Positions 34,154 through 43,571 are shown, counted from the first letter of the stretch. The stretch: 64,000 bases of DNA from Saprospiraceae bacterium (GCA_028285545.1 JANQPA010000094.1:1-64000); one strand, 5' to 3'. A program made the numbers and translations. The notes: generated by a model not told the origin, from the letters alone.

Positions 34154-36781
34154 TCATTCGGTCTTTAAAGCTTTAACCGGATTTTCTTTAGTCACTTTGT
34201 AGCCAACCCCAAAAATAGTAAGTAGGGTGACAGCTGTAAGTGCCAGGAAAGAAAATAATATTGGTAAAAGGCCAAGCTCAATTCTATAAGCAAAATTTTC
34301 CAGCCAGCGGCTTAAGAAAATCCAGGAAAGTGAGCTGGCAAAAACTAAGGCTATTATTAGCGGTTTCAAATAATCCCTCCATTGAAGTTTCATAATCTGT
34401 AGCTCGGATGCGCCTAAAACTTTTCGAATGCCGAAGTCCTTAGTTTTTGCATTTGCGGTATAAGCAGCCAAACCAACAACACCAAGCAAGGCGATGAACA
34501 AGGAGATAAAAACGGCTCCGGAAAATATCCGTCGGAAAAGCACTTCTTTTTGATAAGCCCCTTGAACCATTTCATCCAAAAACTGCATAGTCATCACCTT
34601 GTTCTCATCAAATTGATTGTGAATTTTTTCGACATATTCCACAGTAGCCAACAGATCGGAACTTTTTACTTTTACCAAAATATCATCAATATCCTCAATC
34701 GGTGTATTTAGGTAACCCAAAACCAGTGGCCCAATCCGCTCATGAAAAGAACGGTAGTGAAAGTCTTTTAAAATGCCTATAACCTGCGCATTAAATCCAT
34801 CATCTAAATTTAACCAATCTCCAATTTTAACTTCTTCCCCCAGTATTTTTGCAGCAGCCTCATTGAGGAAAACAGAGGCACTGTCCTTGGAGAAAACGCC
34901 TTCAAAATTTCTTCCTTCCAAAAGTTCTAGCCCCAGGGATGAAAGCCCATCTTCATCCATTCCATAAAAATCCATTGAAAGAGGATCGGTTTGTTTTCCT
35001 AGAGGGTTGACTGTAATTGATCGAGGTTCTCTGTGACTGTTCAAGGCCCTGGTCATTCCAGATACATTGCTAATATTGGGGTGGGCCAGTAGTTCTTCTT
35101 TGATCGTCTTGAAATGCTGCCGGACTCCGCCACCATTAACTTCAACTACCATTTGATGATCACTATCAAAACCCAGATCTTTCTCCGCCATAAAGTTCAT
35201 TTGCTGATTAATGACCAACAAACCGATCATCATAAATAAAACCAGGGCAAACTGAAAGGATACCAGGCCATGACGCAATATTCCCTTGCTTTTTATATTG
35301 AACTTTTCATTCTTCAATACATGGATAGGATTAAATTTGCTTAAGTAAAAAGCAGGATATAATCCACCCAGGACGATCATTAATAGAATGGTCAAGAATA
35401 CAAAGAGTGCCGCCTGCAGAATGGTTTCCAGGTCCAAATTCAATTTCACCTGAGTCAACTCCTCAAAATAGGGAAGTAATATGTTCAACAAAACCGCACT
35501 ACCCAGGAGCGATATAAAAATAATCAAAAAAGACTCCGTCAGAAATTGCGCAATCAACTGTCCTTTTTGAGCGCCAACCGTTTTTCGCACGCCTACTTCT
35601 TTTGCCCTTTTGGTGGCCCTGGCCGTGGCTAAATTTATATAATTGAAGCAAGCCACAATGAGTAAAAAAACAGCTACAATACTGAAAGCCCGGATTTGAC
35701 CTAAATCTCCTTTTTTAAATGCAGCTAAAGTACCAGAAATCTCATCTGAATGAAGGTGTTGGTCCAATATATTTTGCAGGTAGTAAGGGTGTTCTTCCCA
35801 ATCTGGTCCTTTATATTTTTTCAATAAGGGGAGAAGTTGAGCTTCAAAATTTTCTTTTTGAGCGGAATCAGAAAGACGGATATAGGTTTTAGCAGGTGCT
35901 CCATTCCAGGATTCAAACCAAGTAGCGAACCAGCTGGCTGCATTCTGAAAATAGACTTCCATATCCTGACTCAAAACCATGTTAAACTGTAGATAGGAGT
36001 TTTTTGGTGGATCCTTCATCACGGCAGTAATTCGAAAACTTCCGTATCGCTCAATATCTAGCGACTCTCCTATAACCTCGGTAGAATTAAAATATCTCAT
36101 CGCGCTTGTTTCCGTAATCACCATTGTGTTGGGTTCTGATATTGGATAGTCAGAGCGTCCCGCGACTATGTCAAAGTCAAATACCTGAAAAAATTCAGGA
36201 GAAGCCAATAAAAAACCTGTTTCAAAGAGTCTGTCCTCACCCTGGCCTACCCATGAAGGCATACCTCCAATAAAATTAGCCGCATCTTCAACCATGGGAA
36301 GCTCTTCTTTTAAAGCAGATGCTAGATTAATAGAAGTGTTTACTCGAGCTTCGCTACCTTGAGGATTATCAATTACCTGAATAATGCGAAAGGTACGATC
36401 AGCATGCTCATGGAATTGATCAAAACTGAACTCATGCTGGACATAAAAAATGAGTAGCAAAAAAACCGCTAATCCCAAAGATAAACCTGAAAAATTCAAG
36501 AGCGAATATTTCCATTCCCGGCGAATGTTTCGTCCCCCAATCTTTATATAATTTCGCATCAATTGAAATTTCATAATCCTTAAATTTAGTTTCTTGATAT
36601 TAAGCCAACGGAAACTTCTGATGACGTCCCACACAAATTGTCGACGAGCAGCATTCAGGCCATTTTTTTCTATCCGCTTCTCAAATAATTCCGTTAGATC
36701 TTCTTCGATTTCTTCCAGATATTCAGCCTTGCAATAAAAGTGAAGGAAACGCCTGGCCCATTTTGGAGGTTTTTGCATCAT
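34154..36781 (-). CDS. FtsX/MacB-type ABC transporter permease with N-terminal permease prefix domain
   Basis: An 875-aa protein. Residues 1-~70 form the permease prefix domain (PPKWARRFLHFYCKAEYLEEIEEDLTELF), then a membrane helix and MacB-type periplasmic domain (~95-330), an FtsX helix group (~360-480, with RATKRAKEVGVRKTVGA), a second periplasmic domain, and a last FtsX group (GIRKVLGAS). It has no ATPase domain and needs one encoded elsewhere. Members export lipids, peptides or drugs, or act as mechanotransmitters. It overlaps the PadR regulator gene by four bases, the usual pairing in Bacteroidota. Confidence 0.93.
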   Translation of the reverse strand: MMQKPPKWARRFLHFYCKAEYLEEIEEDLTELFEKRIEKNGLNAARRQFVWDVIRSFRWLNIKKLNLRIMKFQLMRNYIKIGGRNIRREWKYSLLNFSGLSLGLAVFLLLIFYVQHEFSFDQFHEHADRTFRIIQVIDNPQGSEARVNTSINLASALKEELPMVEDAANFIGGMPSWVGQGEDRLFETGFLLASPEFFQVFDFDIVAGRSDYPISEPNTMVITETSAMRYFNSTEVIGESLDIERYGSFRITAVMKDPPKNSYLQFNMVLSQDMEVYFQNAASWFATWFESWNGAPAKTYIRLSDSAQKENFEAQLLPLLKKYKGPDWEEHPYYLQNILDQHLHSDEISGTLAAFKKGDLGQIRAFSIVAVFLLIVACFNYINLATARATKRAKEVGVRKTVGAQKGQLIAQFLTESFLIIFISLLGSAVLLNILLPYFEELTQVKLNLDLETILQAALFVFLTILLMIVLGGLYPAFYLSKFNPIHVLKNEKFNIKSKGILRHGLVSFQFALVLFMMIGLLVINQQMNFMAEKDLGFDSDHQMVVEVNGGGVRQHFKTIKEELLAHPNISNVSGMTRALNSHREPRSITVNPLGKQTDPLSMDFYGMDEDGLSSLGLELLEGRNFEGVFSKDSASVFLNEAAAKILGEEVKIGDWLNLDDGFNAQVIGILKDFHYRSFHERIGPLVLGYLNTPIEDIDDILVKVKSSDLLATVEYVEKIHNQFDENKVMTMQFLDEMVQGAYQKEVLFRRIFSGAVFISLFIALLGVVGLAAYTANAKTKDFGIRKVLGASELQIMKLQWRDYLKPLIIALVFASSLSWIFLSRWLENFAYRIELGLLPILFSFLALTAVTLLTIFGVGYKVTKENPVKALKTE

Positions 36782-37104
36782 TGAAAAGAAATTTTCGGAA
36801 TTTTTTGATACAATTTCACCCTAGTTTCGTGCATCTGGTCCAATAATTGTTTGCCTAATGCTGTGATCTCATAGAATTTCTTCCGGCGCCCTCCTCTTTG
36901 ATTCGTAATTCCACCAACATGTGCCTTAACCATTCCTTTTTTCTCCAGTCGTTTGAGTACTACATGGACCGCACTAATATTGACTTTCCGGTTAAGGTCA
37001 TTATCCAAAATCTCATAAATTAATACGCCATAAGCTTTCTTGTTATTGGCAGCTACGATGAGTAAAATTACTTCTTCGAATTCTCCGATATGATGTCCTT
37101 TCAT
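36778..37104 (-). CDS. PadR-family transcriptional regulator
   Basis: A 108-aa winged-helix protein: GEFEEVILLIVAANNKKAYGVLIYEIL, LKRLEKKGMVKAHVGG and RRKKFYEITALGKQLL are typical PadR segments. It probably represses its own operon with the permease (four-base overlap). A long double palindrome with -7-like boxes lies immediately upstream of its start. Confidence 0.95.
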   Translation of the reverse strand: MKGHHIGEFEEVILLIVAANNKKAYGVLIYEILDNDLNRKVNISAVHVVLKRLEKKGMVKAHVGGITNQRGGRRKKFYEITALGKQLLDQMHETRVKLYQKIPKISFQ

Positions 37105-37107
37105 AAT

Positions 37108-37169
37108 TATTATTTACTAAACAAAAGTAAAAGTAATAAATATATTTTACTTTTGTTTAGTAAATAATA
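37108..37169. promoter_or_regulatory. double PadR operator / 25-bp perfect inverted repeat
   Basis: Arms 37108-37132 and 37145-37169 are exactly complementary over 25 bases with a 12-base centre. Each arm is itself a palindrome of the form TTTACT-N7-AGTAAA, so the element is two PadR-type sites 37 bp apart. It begins four bases upstream of the padR-like gene. A DNA-regulatory role is inferred from position and half-site symmetry. Confidence 0.75.
37122..37129 (-). promoter_or_regulatory. candidate -7 box of the padR-permease operon
   Basis: The minus strand reads TACTTTTG (TAnnTTTG consensus) inside the operator nearest the gene, so repressor binding would cover the promoter. The mirror box TACTTTTG lies on the plus strand at 37148-37155. 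Confidence 0.5.
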
Positions 37170-37438
37170 GATTTCTACCATCCTTTTCCTATCAAAAGTA
37201 GACGAACAGTATTGATTCCGTTTAGTTTTTGACATACCTTCCACCCATGATTTGTGCCGCAGGTAAACACTGATTTGGCTAATATTCTCTGTTTCGTACA
37301 ACGAAGACCTAGCAGCGCAAATCAGTGTTCATCAGTGGCAAATAAGTCATATCATTATGAACTAAGTGATAAACTAAAAAACAAAATGTCCCTACCTGGA
37401 ATTACTTAGCCGTTCACGCCTATGGAAAAGTCAGGATT
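37170..37438. other. intergenic stretch with distant inverted repeat
   Basis: No gene is supported between the PadR operator and 37439 (334 bp gap in all counting the operator). AACACTGATTTG (37266-37277) and CAAATCAGTGTT (37318-37329) are perfectly complementary over 12 bases. I see no promoter box of the TAnnTTTG form in the expected place for the downstream genes. Confidence 0.55.
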
Positions 37439-37726
37439 GTGGAAGAGCTTTCAGAAAAGATAGAGATTTTGGAAAGAATGATGGATGATTTGGAACCCAA
37501 TTACAAAGCCCAGTGGGAAGAATTATCTGATGACTATAAACTAGGAATGATTAATGGAATTATCGCCTTTGAGGTAAAAGTCCATGAGCTCCAATTCCAA
37601 GAAAAATTGAGTCAAAATAAAAAAGAAAACGAGCGACAAAACATCATTGAATCTTTTTCTGTCAGCGATCAGGATAATGAAAAATTGATAGCGGAGTATA
37701 TGCTTAAAAATGAAAGCAATGACTAA
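37439..37726 (+). CDS. small acidic helical protein of unknown function
   Basis: A 95-aa protein from a GTG start, acidic and largely helical (EKIEILERMMDDLEPNYKAQWEELSDDYKLGMINGIIAFEVKV), without signal or membrane helix. It overlaps the next gene, so the two are co-translated. It could be a partner of the SUKH-domain protein that follows. No family recognised. Confidence 0.6.
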   Translation: MEELSEKIEILERMMDDLEPNYKAQWEELSDDYKLGMINGIIAFEVKVHELQFQEKLSQNKKENERQNIIESFSVSDQDNEKLIAEYMLKNESND

Positions 37727-38441
37727 TCTTGAAATCATAAAGCAGCTACGGGAAAGGATATTTACAGACGAGGATGGAGAGCAATATTCTTTAGAATTCC
37801 TTCCGCCACTAACAAATAATGAGTTAGATAATTTAAAATCAAAATTCCCAAATCACCATATAGCTGAGGAATTATTGGAAATAATGAGCATGACAAAAGG
37901 TTGGGATGGTTATGGTTTAGAGCAAGTCTATTTTGATTCAATTGGGTCATTTGGATTTTTCGAATTGTCTCCTCATTCCATTTGCATGGGACATGATGGT
38001 TTTGGAAATTATTGGGTTCTTGATATTAACAAAAGAGGGACATTAGGAAAAGTCTTTTTCGTATGTCACGACCCAGCTGTACTGATCATTCATTCTCAAA
38101 ATTTAAATGAATACCTCCATCATTTATTAGAATTTTATGAAAACCCAGATGAAGGTTATCTCAATGAAATTCATGAAAAAGTGGTAAGGACAGTTTGGAA
38201 AGAAAATCCCAATGTGTCCAGTAAATCAGAATTTCTCCAATCGAATCCTAGTTATTCAAAATTTTTAAGCCCTTTCGAAGGAGGAGAATGGGCTGTCGCA
38301 GATTTAAGAAAGGGGGATAATAAAGAAGGATTTGCTTGGGGTAAATACGACTCTAACCAATATACAGTTAGACATAATGAAGATTTAGTTTGGGTCTTAA
38401 AAAACAAGAAAAAAGGTTTTTTTAACAGGTTATTTGGATAA
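37719..38441 (+). CDS. SMI1/KNR4 (SUKH) family protein
   Basis: A 240-aa protein from the ATG at 37719 (an alternative ATG lies at 37710). The pattern FLPPLTNNELDNLKSKFPNHHIAEELLEIMSMTKGW ... GHDGFGNYWVLDINKRGTLGKVFFVCHDPAVLIIHSQNLNEYLHHLLEF is the SUKH fold, a family used as immunity proteins against secreted toxins and in regulation. The last ~90 residues are extra and unassigned. No toxin gene is adjacent, so an orphan immunity or housekeeping role are both open. Confidence 0.75.
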   Translation: MTNLEIIKQLRERIFTDEDGEQYSLEFLPPLTNNELDNLKSKFPNHHIAEELLEIMSMTKGWDGYGLEQVYFDSIGSFGFFELSPHSICMGHDGFGNYWVLDINKRGTLGKVFFVCHDPAVLIIHSQNLNEYLHHLLEFYENPDEGYLNEIHEKVVRTVWKENPNVSSKSEFLQSNPSYSKFLSPFEGGEWAVADLRKGDNKEGFAWGKYDSNQYTVRHNEDLVWVLKNKKKGFFNRLFG

Positions 38442-38468
38442 AAACATTTTTCATCAGGTTTCTAAATT

Positions 38469-39005
38469 ATGATTTATTTGAAGCAGGTTTTTATGCTAGG
38501 CATTTTCTTTCTGGTTGCTAGTTTCAGTGTACAAGGACAAGAGTTTATTTTCGGTGATTCTTCTGTTGTAAGTCGCATCAAAGAAAAAACCTCCCAGATA
38601 TATGAAAACAAGGACAAAACCCAATTTTTTCTAAGCAAAAAAAAGCTACAAAAGAAAAAAACATTCGGAACCAGTATTATTGCTCATTCCAAAGAAGGGC
38701 TATTCAATCGGATCATCACCTTTAATTCAGACCAAAATGGTCAGCTGGCAACTGAATGGTATTTTTGGAAGACTCAGCTAATTTATGTTTACCAGAGTTA
38801 TGAGTTTTATCAGGAGGCCAAAAAAAAGAGCAGCTGGAAGAATTTTAAAAACCTTTGGGCCTGGGAGAGTAGATACTATTTTGAGGATGAGACGTTAAAG
38901 TTTCAAAAGCATAAGGGTAAATCAGCTATGACTAAACAAAAAGAAGTTCAACAACTTTTGGAAGATGCTTATTCTATTCTTGCTTTTGTAAAAGAAAGCA
39001 GCTAA
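38469..39005 (+). CDS. exported protein of unknown function
   Basis: A 178-aa protein with a signal peptide (FFLVASFSVQGQ), then a basic, aromatic-rich domain (WYFWKTQLIYVYQSYEFYQEAKKK). No family recognised. It starts 27 bp after the SUKH gene and its end overlaps the convergent PfkB-family gene by four bases. Confidence 0.65.
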   Translation: MIYLKQVFMLGIFFLVASFSVQGQEFIFGDSSVVSRIKEKTSQIYENKDKTQFFLSKKKLQKKKTFGTSIIAHSKEGLFNRIITFNSDQNGQLATEWYFWKTQLIYVYQSYEFYQEAKKKSSWKNFKNLWAWESRYYFEDETLKFQKHKGKSAMTKQKEVQQLLEDAYSILAFVKESS

Positions 39006-39892
39006 GAAAAATACTGCCTGTAACAATCTTCTAATCTGTTTGTATTGAGATTTTCTGCATATAGCTTCCTGGAATGAATACACAGAGCTCCATTTATACT
39101 ACCCATTTCCAAACACTTTTGAAAATCATAACCTCGGGCATGTGCGTATAAGAAGCCTGAAAAAAAAGCGTCTCCGGCACCATTCGAATCAACTAAATCG
39201 AAATCTTTCACGGCTTCGACTTCTAACCATTGACCTGCTTTATTGGTGCCGCTCGCTCCATTCTTGCCATGGGTACAAACCACCAGCTCCTTTCCTTCTT
39301 CGATCATTTTTTCCATAAACGGCCGATAATCGGAGAGGTTGTCCGAACTTAAAAAAATGTAATTAGCTGCTTTAATAAAATCCTGATGGTAGGAGTTCCC
39401 TAAGTTGTAATCGTGTAGGTCTGTCCAAATTGGTTTATTCAGTTGCTGGCAAATTGGAATTAAGAAGCGACTGTAATTGGTAATATTCAAAACAACAAAG
39501 TCACTATGTCTAATTAGCGGATCAAATTGTGCAAAATCTAGATTGGGTTTATCGGAGGAATTATTGACAAAAATAGAAATGCGCTCACCTTGCTTATTCA
39601 TGATATTGACGTGCCGTTGAGTACCATTGCCATCCTCATAATACAGGAATGTTATATTTGGCATCTTTAAATATTCCCTAATTTTTTCAGCATAAACATC
39701 CTTACCAATAAGCGCGTGAAAAGTGACATTGAAATCTAACTTACTCAAATTAGTAGTCTTTCCAACTCCTGTAGAGCCAACGGTTTCCTGAAATTCGGAC
39801 TTATGAAAGGTTTTGGGTTCGGGTTTAGGAAATTCCTCCAAATAAATAATAGAATCAAAGGAGGCACCACCCACAACAAGTACTTTTTTCAT
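39002..39892 (-). CDS. PfkB-family carbohydrate/nucleoside kinase
   Basis: A 296-aa ribokinase-like kinase: N-terminal VVGGASFDSIIYLEEFPKPEPK, ETVGSTGVGKTTNLSKL in the substrate region, and the ATP/catalytic signature DSNGAGDAFFSGFLYAHARG with the base aspartate. It phosphorylates a sugar or nucleoside; the specificity is unknown. Its start codon immediately follows the stop of the LytTR regulator gene, so it is the last gene of a four-gene operon that starts with an amylase. Confidence 0.9.
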   Translation of the reverse strand: MKKVLVVGGASFDSIIYLEEFPKPEPKTFHKSEFQETVGSTGVGKTTNLSKLDFNVTFHALIGKDVYAEKIREYLKMPNITFLYYEDGNGTQRHVNIMNKQGERISIFVNNSSDKPNLDFAQFDPLIRHSDFVVLNITNYSRFLIPICQQLNKPIWTDLHDYNLGNSYHQDFIKAANYIFLSSDNLSDYRPFMEKMIEEGKELVVCTHGKNGASGTNKAGQWLEVEAVKDFDLVDSNGAGDAFFSGFLYAHARGYDFQKCLEMGSINGALCIHSRKLYAENLNTNRLEDCYRQYFS

Positions 39893-40600
39893 TTATTGAG
39901 CATTCATAAGGTTAAGAAAAGCCTCCTTTTTTTCTTTTCCAATCGCTATTTGCCGATCTCCAATTTTTATAGCATGCGGCGAATAGGCTTGCACTTTATC
40001 AATAGCAATAATAAAAGATCGATGAAGTCGAAAAAAAAGGGATGAAGGCAATCTTTCTTCAATAGATGAGATGGTCATGTAGCTAATATGTTTTTGAGTA
40101 GCAGTATGAATGTGAATACAATTCCTTTGGCTTTCGATAAAGAGTATATCATCATAAAAAACTTTGGTCATCATCCCTTTAGACTTGATGTAAGTAAAGC
40201 CTCTGTCACCTGTCTCTCTGGTTATGTTGTTTTGTTCAAGTTGATAAACAGAAAGGGCTTTGTTAACTGCCTTGAGGAAACGTTCAAAAGAAAAGGGTTT
40301 GACCAAATAATCAAGTGCTTCTAGTTCAAAGCCTTCCACTGCATAATCTGAATATGCAGTAGTAAAAATTACTTTTGGTTTATTTTTTATCATTTTGGCC
40401 AGTGAGGTGCCTAGTAAACCAGGCATTTGAATATCTAAAAACACCAGGTCAACAGTATTTCCATGCATATTATTAAAGGCCTCTAAACCATCTCTATAAC
40501 TGGCTACTAATTCCAATTGCACAACATTAGAGATGTATTGTTCGAGAATATCCCGGGCTATTTTTTCATCATCAACGATAATACATTTCAATTTATCCAT
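39893..40600 (-). CDS. LytTR-family response regulator
   Basis: A 235-aa regulator. The receiver domain (1-~120) has IVDDEKIARDIL, phosphate-accepting Asp in LVFLDIQMPGLLG, and the lysine in LDYLVKPFSFERF; the LytTR DNA-binding domain (~135-235) has FIESQRNCIHIHTA and FFRLHRSFIIAIDKV. It pairs with the kinase gene ending nine bases upstream and probably regulates its own operon or other sugar genes (inference). Confidence 0.95.
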   Translation of the reverse strand: MDKLKCIIVDDEKIARDILEQYISNVVQLELVASYRDGLEAFNNMHGNTVDLVFLDIQMPGLLGTSLAKMIKNKPKVIFTTAYSDYAVEGFELEALDYLVKPFSFERFLKAVNKALSVYQLEQNNITRETGDRGFTYIKSKGMMTKVFYDDILFIESQRNCIHIHTATQKHISYMTISSIEERLPSSLFFRLHRSFIIAIDKVQAYSPHAIKIGDRQIAIGKEKKEAFLNLMNAQ

Positions 40601-40609
40601 AGCTTTTAT

Positions 40610-41704
40610 TTAAACCGACAAGTCTAATTTTAGCACGACCATAAAGGAATCTTCTAAATCTTCAATTTTTAGCGTATGTCGATTTTGATATAATAAATCG
40701 AGTTGTCTTTGCACATTCTCCAAGCCTATACCCGACACTTCCACAGAGGTTTCTTTTCGGTGAGGTGTACTTTTCGGCTTACTGTTTTCTATTTTTAATA
40801 TAAAACTATTCCCCTGAGTGGATATATCCAGAGAAATCCAGGCTTTTTCAGAAGAAGGCCCCAAACTGTGTTTAAAACTGTTTTCCACAAAATGTAGAAT
40901 CAACATAGGCGCAATTTGTAAACCTTCCTGGCGACCATACAAACTGAAGCTGACATCTAGCCGATCCTGATGTCTGATTTTCTCTAAATCAATATAGTTT
41001 TTGATATGCCCTATTTCTTTTTCCAGTTCAACTTTCTCCACATTGGTTTCATACAAGGTATAGCGCATCAAGCTGGATAATTTTAGAGTTACATCTTTGG
41101 CTAGTTCCGATTTTTGAAGAATCAGGCCATATAAATTATTAAGCGTGTTGAACAAAAAGTGGGGCTGCAATTGGTGTTTTAAAAATTTTAACTCCGTCTC
41201 TAGATTTTGTTTTTCCAGATCTTTAGCCTCCAGTTTTTTGTTCATCCATACACTCACTAGCTTAAATCCAATTGGTAAAATCAGGGCAGTATTGATATTG
41301 ATCACCTGGTGCATGATCTCATATATGTTAAACATGCTTAATTCTGGATCAAAAGACTTCCAGGGATGCAAATAATTATAGGCAATCACTCTTTGAACAG
41401 TAGCAAATACAGTAATGATCAGAAAGGACCAGGCAATAAAAACAATATATTTTTGTCGTAACAAATATTTAGGAATAATAACATACATGATCATATAGGC
41501 AGTGGCTATTTTGGTAGGCAATAACACCAACTCTGAAAAAATCAAATTTGCATATTCCCCATGTGTAGAACCCCAAAAAAGGCCAAAAAACAGTACAATA
41601 GCAATCCAATAAGATGTATGAATGATCCATGGCTGAACCCGGATTTCCTCCCAAATTGGAGAGGCCTTGACTCGTGGCCTTTTTTGATTAATAACTTGGT
41701 CCAT
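40610..41704 (-). CDS. LytS-type sensor histidine kinase
   Basis: A 364-aa membrane kinase with about four N-terminal helices (~28-150), a coiled linker, and the His_kinase domain with LKFLKHQLQPHFLFNTLNNLYGLI (phosphorylated His) and the ATPase N-box region APMLILHFVENSFKH and GIGLENVQRQLDLLY. It lacks an obvious periplasmic sensor domain, so the signal is likely sensed in the membrane. It lies between an amylase and a response regulator in one transcript. Confidence 0.95.
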   Translation of the reverse strand: MDQVINQKRPRVKASPIWEEIRVQPWIIHTSYWIAIVLFFGLFWGSTHGEYANLIFSELVLLPTKIATAYMIMYVIIPKYLLRQKYIVFIAWSFLIITVFATVQRVIAYNYLHPWKSFDPELSMFNIYEIMHQVININTALILPIGFKLVSVWMNKKLEAKDLEKQNLETELKFLKHQLQPHFLFNTLNNLYGLILQKSELAKDVTLKLSSLMRYTLYETNVEKVELEKEIGHIKNYIDLEKIRHQDRLDVSFSLYGRQEGLQIAPMLILHFVENSFKHSLGPSSEKAWISLDISTQGNSFILKIENSKPKSTPHRKETSVEVSGIGLENVQRQLDLLYQNRHTLKIEDLEDSFMVVLKLDLSV

Positions 41705-41717
41705 AAAAGTTGCTTAT

Positions 41718-43571
41718 TTATTTCCTTCCATTTGCACCTAACTGTAGTATAGTGATTGATTCCGATTCTAACTTCAGATTAGTATCTAGGCTTAACTCTT
41801 TTTCAGCCAAAACATCCCATGCAGAGGAATATTTGAACAAAATCTCAACAAAACGATCCAGGTTTAGTGTTTTGTCTTGTTTATTATTATTTAGGATGAT
41901 CATCGCTGCATCATCTCGTTTGTGACGAAAATAAACATACACTTCATCCTTTGGTACAAAATGTGTAAGTTGGCCATTAATGATATTGGGATTGGATTTT
42001 CGCCAATCTAATAACTGTTGGAGAAAATTGAAATATTCTTCCTGCTGTCCTTTCCTTTCATTTTTTTCAAATAAATTGTTCTGATCCTCAGCCCATCCTC
42101 CTGGAAAATCTTTCCTGCGTGGCCCATCAGAAGTTCCATCATTAATTCCGGTCATTAGGATTTCATCTCCATAATAAATTTGAGGAATTCCTCTCATTGT
42201 CAATAAGATTCCAGCCATCATTTTAGTACGATTAATATTTTCTCCTAAAAGCGAATGGATTCTATCTACATCATGGTTTCCATTTAAAGTGACATTATTA
42301 GAAGGGTCAAAATGAAGATAATCCTTAGCCAGTATATTGTATAAAGAGCGAATAGTACCTTCTCCTTTTAAGGCATTGATACTGGCAAAATATATAGGAA
42401 AATCTACCGTACCTTGTAAGTGGGATTCATACTGAGCATGTCCCTTTTCTTGCCAGTAACTGGTTATTTCCGGGCCGATATTTTCAATTAAAATTTCTCC
42501 AAAAGAAAAGAAATCCGGGTATTCTTCTTTTATTCCTAGAGCCCAATCTGAAAGCATATTTTTATCATTATATGGATAGGTATCAAAACGCACTGCATCC
42601 AGATTGGCATATTCCACCCACCAGGTGACATATTGCTTCAAATACTGAGCCACAAAAGGATTGCTTTGGTTCATATCCGGCATCATCACATCAAACCAAC
42701 CATTGGTCATTAATTGCCGATCGTATTGGGAAGCATGAATATCCAAAACAGATACACTTTCATAGTTGGTTCTGGTAAATTGGTCAAACTGATGTATCCA
42801 GTCTTCCATCGGTAAGTCTTTTATAAAATAATGCTCTTTTCCTACTTGATTAAAAACAACATCTAAAACCACTTTAATACCTCGGGCATGTGCTTCTTCC
42901 ACCAATATGACATAATCCTCATTCGTTCCTAATCTTGAGTCAACCTTAAAATGATCAGTTATGGAATAACCATGATAGGATAATTTGTCCATATTGTTTT
43001 CCTGAAAAGGAGTTAGCCAAAGAGCAGTAATACCAAGCTCCTTCAAATAATCTAGCCGATCAATGATTCCCTTTAAATCTCCTCCATGCCTACCATCCGG
43101 ATTATTGCGATTGACTTTATCTGGATAGCTATCTATATTATCATTTCCAGGATCTCCATTGACAAAACGATCCGGCATAATGAGATAAACTACATCTTCT
43201 TGTGTTAATCCCATTTGCCTATCACTTCGAGATCTTCTTTCTCTTAATTCATAATTGTAAGTAAGATTTAGATCTCCTTTTGAAAACTGTATTTCGAAAT
43301 GACCAGGGTGGGTGTTCTTTGCAATTTCAATATTTAGAAAAATATAGTTGGGGTTGCTGGTTTTAACACTTCTGCTAATTTTAACCTGTTCATTTGTGAT
43401 TCTAGGCTGCATACTAGCTATGTTTTCTCCATAAATGGTCAATTGAAGAAAAGTATTTTTCATGCCTACCCACCAAAAGGGAGGGTCTATACGATCTATC
43501 TTTACATCCTGGCCAAAAGCCAAATTAAAAGTTATCAGATATGCAACAAATAATAAATTAATGCCCTTCAT
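41718..43571 (-). CDS. secreted GH13 alpha-amylase / cyclomaltodextrinase-like glycoside hydrolase
   Basis: A 617-aa exported enzyme (signal peptide ending LAFGQ). An N-terminal beta domain (~24-112) precedes the GH13 barrel with catalytic nucleophile Asp330 (AVRFD), acid/base Glu359 (FGEIL) and NHD (432-434). Conserved region I reads DVVFNQ (237-242): the usual His is Gln242. It resembles SusA-like neopullulanases of Bacteroidota and should act on starch or maltodextrins in the periplasm. It is the first gene of the operon with the LytS/LytTR pair and the PfkB kinase. Confidence 0.92.
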   Translation of the reverse strand: MKGINLLFVAYLITFNLAFGQDVKIDRIDPPFWWVGMKNTFLQLTIYGENIASMQPRITNEQVKISRSVKTSNPNYIFLNIEIAKNTHPGHFEIQFSKGDLNLTYNYELRERRSRSDRQMGLTQEDVVYLIMPDRFVNGDPGNDNIDSYPDKVNRNNPDGRHGGDLKGIIDRLDYLKELGITALWLTPFQENNMDKLSYHGYSITDHFKVDSRLGTNEDYVILVEEAHARGIKVVLDVVFNQVGKEHYFIKDLPMEDWIHQFDQFTRTNYESVSVLDIHASQYDRQLMTNGWFDVMMPDMNQSNPFVAQYLKQYVTWWVEYANLDAVRFDTYPYNDKNMLSDWALGIKEEYPDFFSFGEILIENIGPEITSYWQEKGHAQYESHLQGTVDFPIYFASINALKGEGTIRSLYNILAKDYLHFDPSNNVTLNGNHDVDRIHSLLGENINRTKMMAGILLTMRGIPQIYYGDEILMTGINDGTSDGPRRKDFPGGWAEDQNNLFEKNERKGQQEEYFNFLQQLLDWRKSNPNIINGQLTHFVPKDEVYVYFRHKRDDAAMIILNNNKQDKTLNLDRFVEILFKYSSAWDVLAEKELSLDTNLKLESESITILQLGANGRK

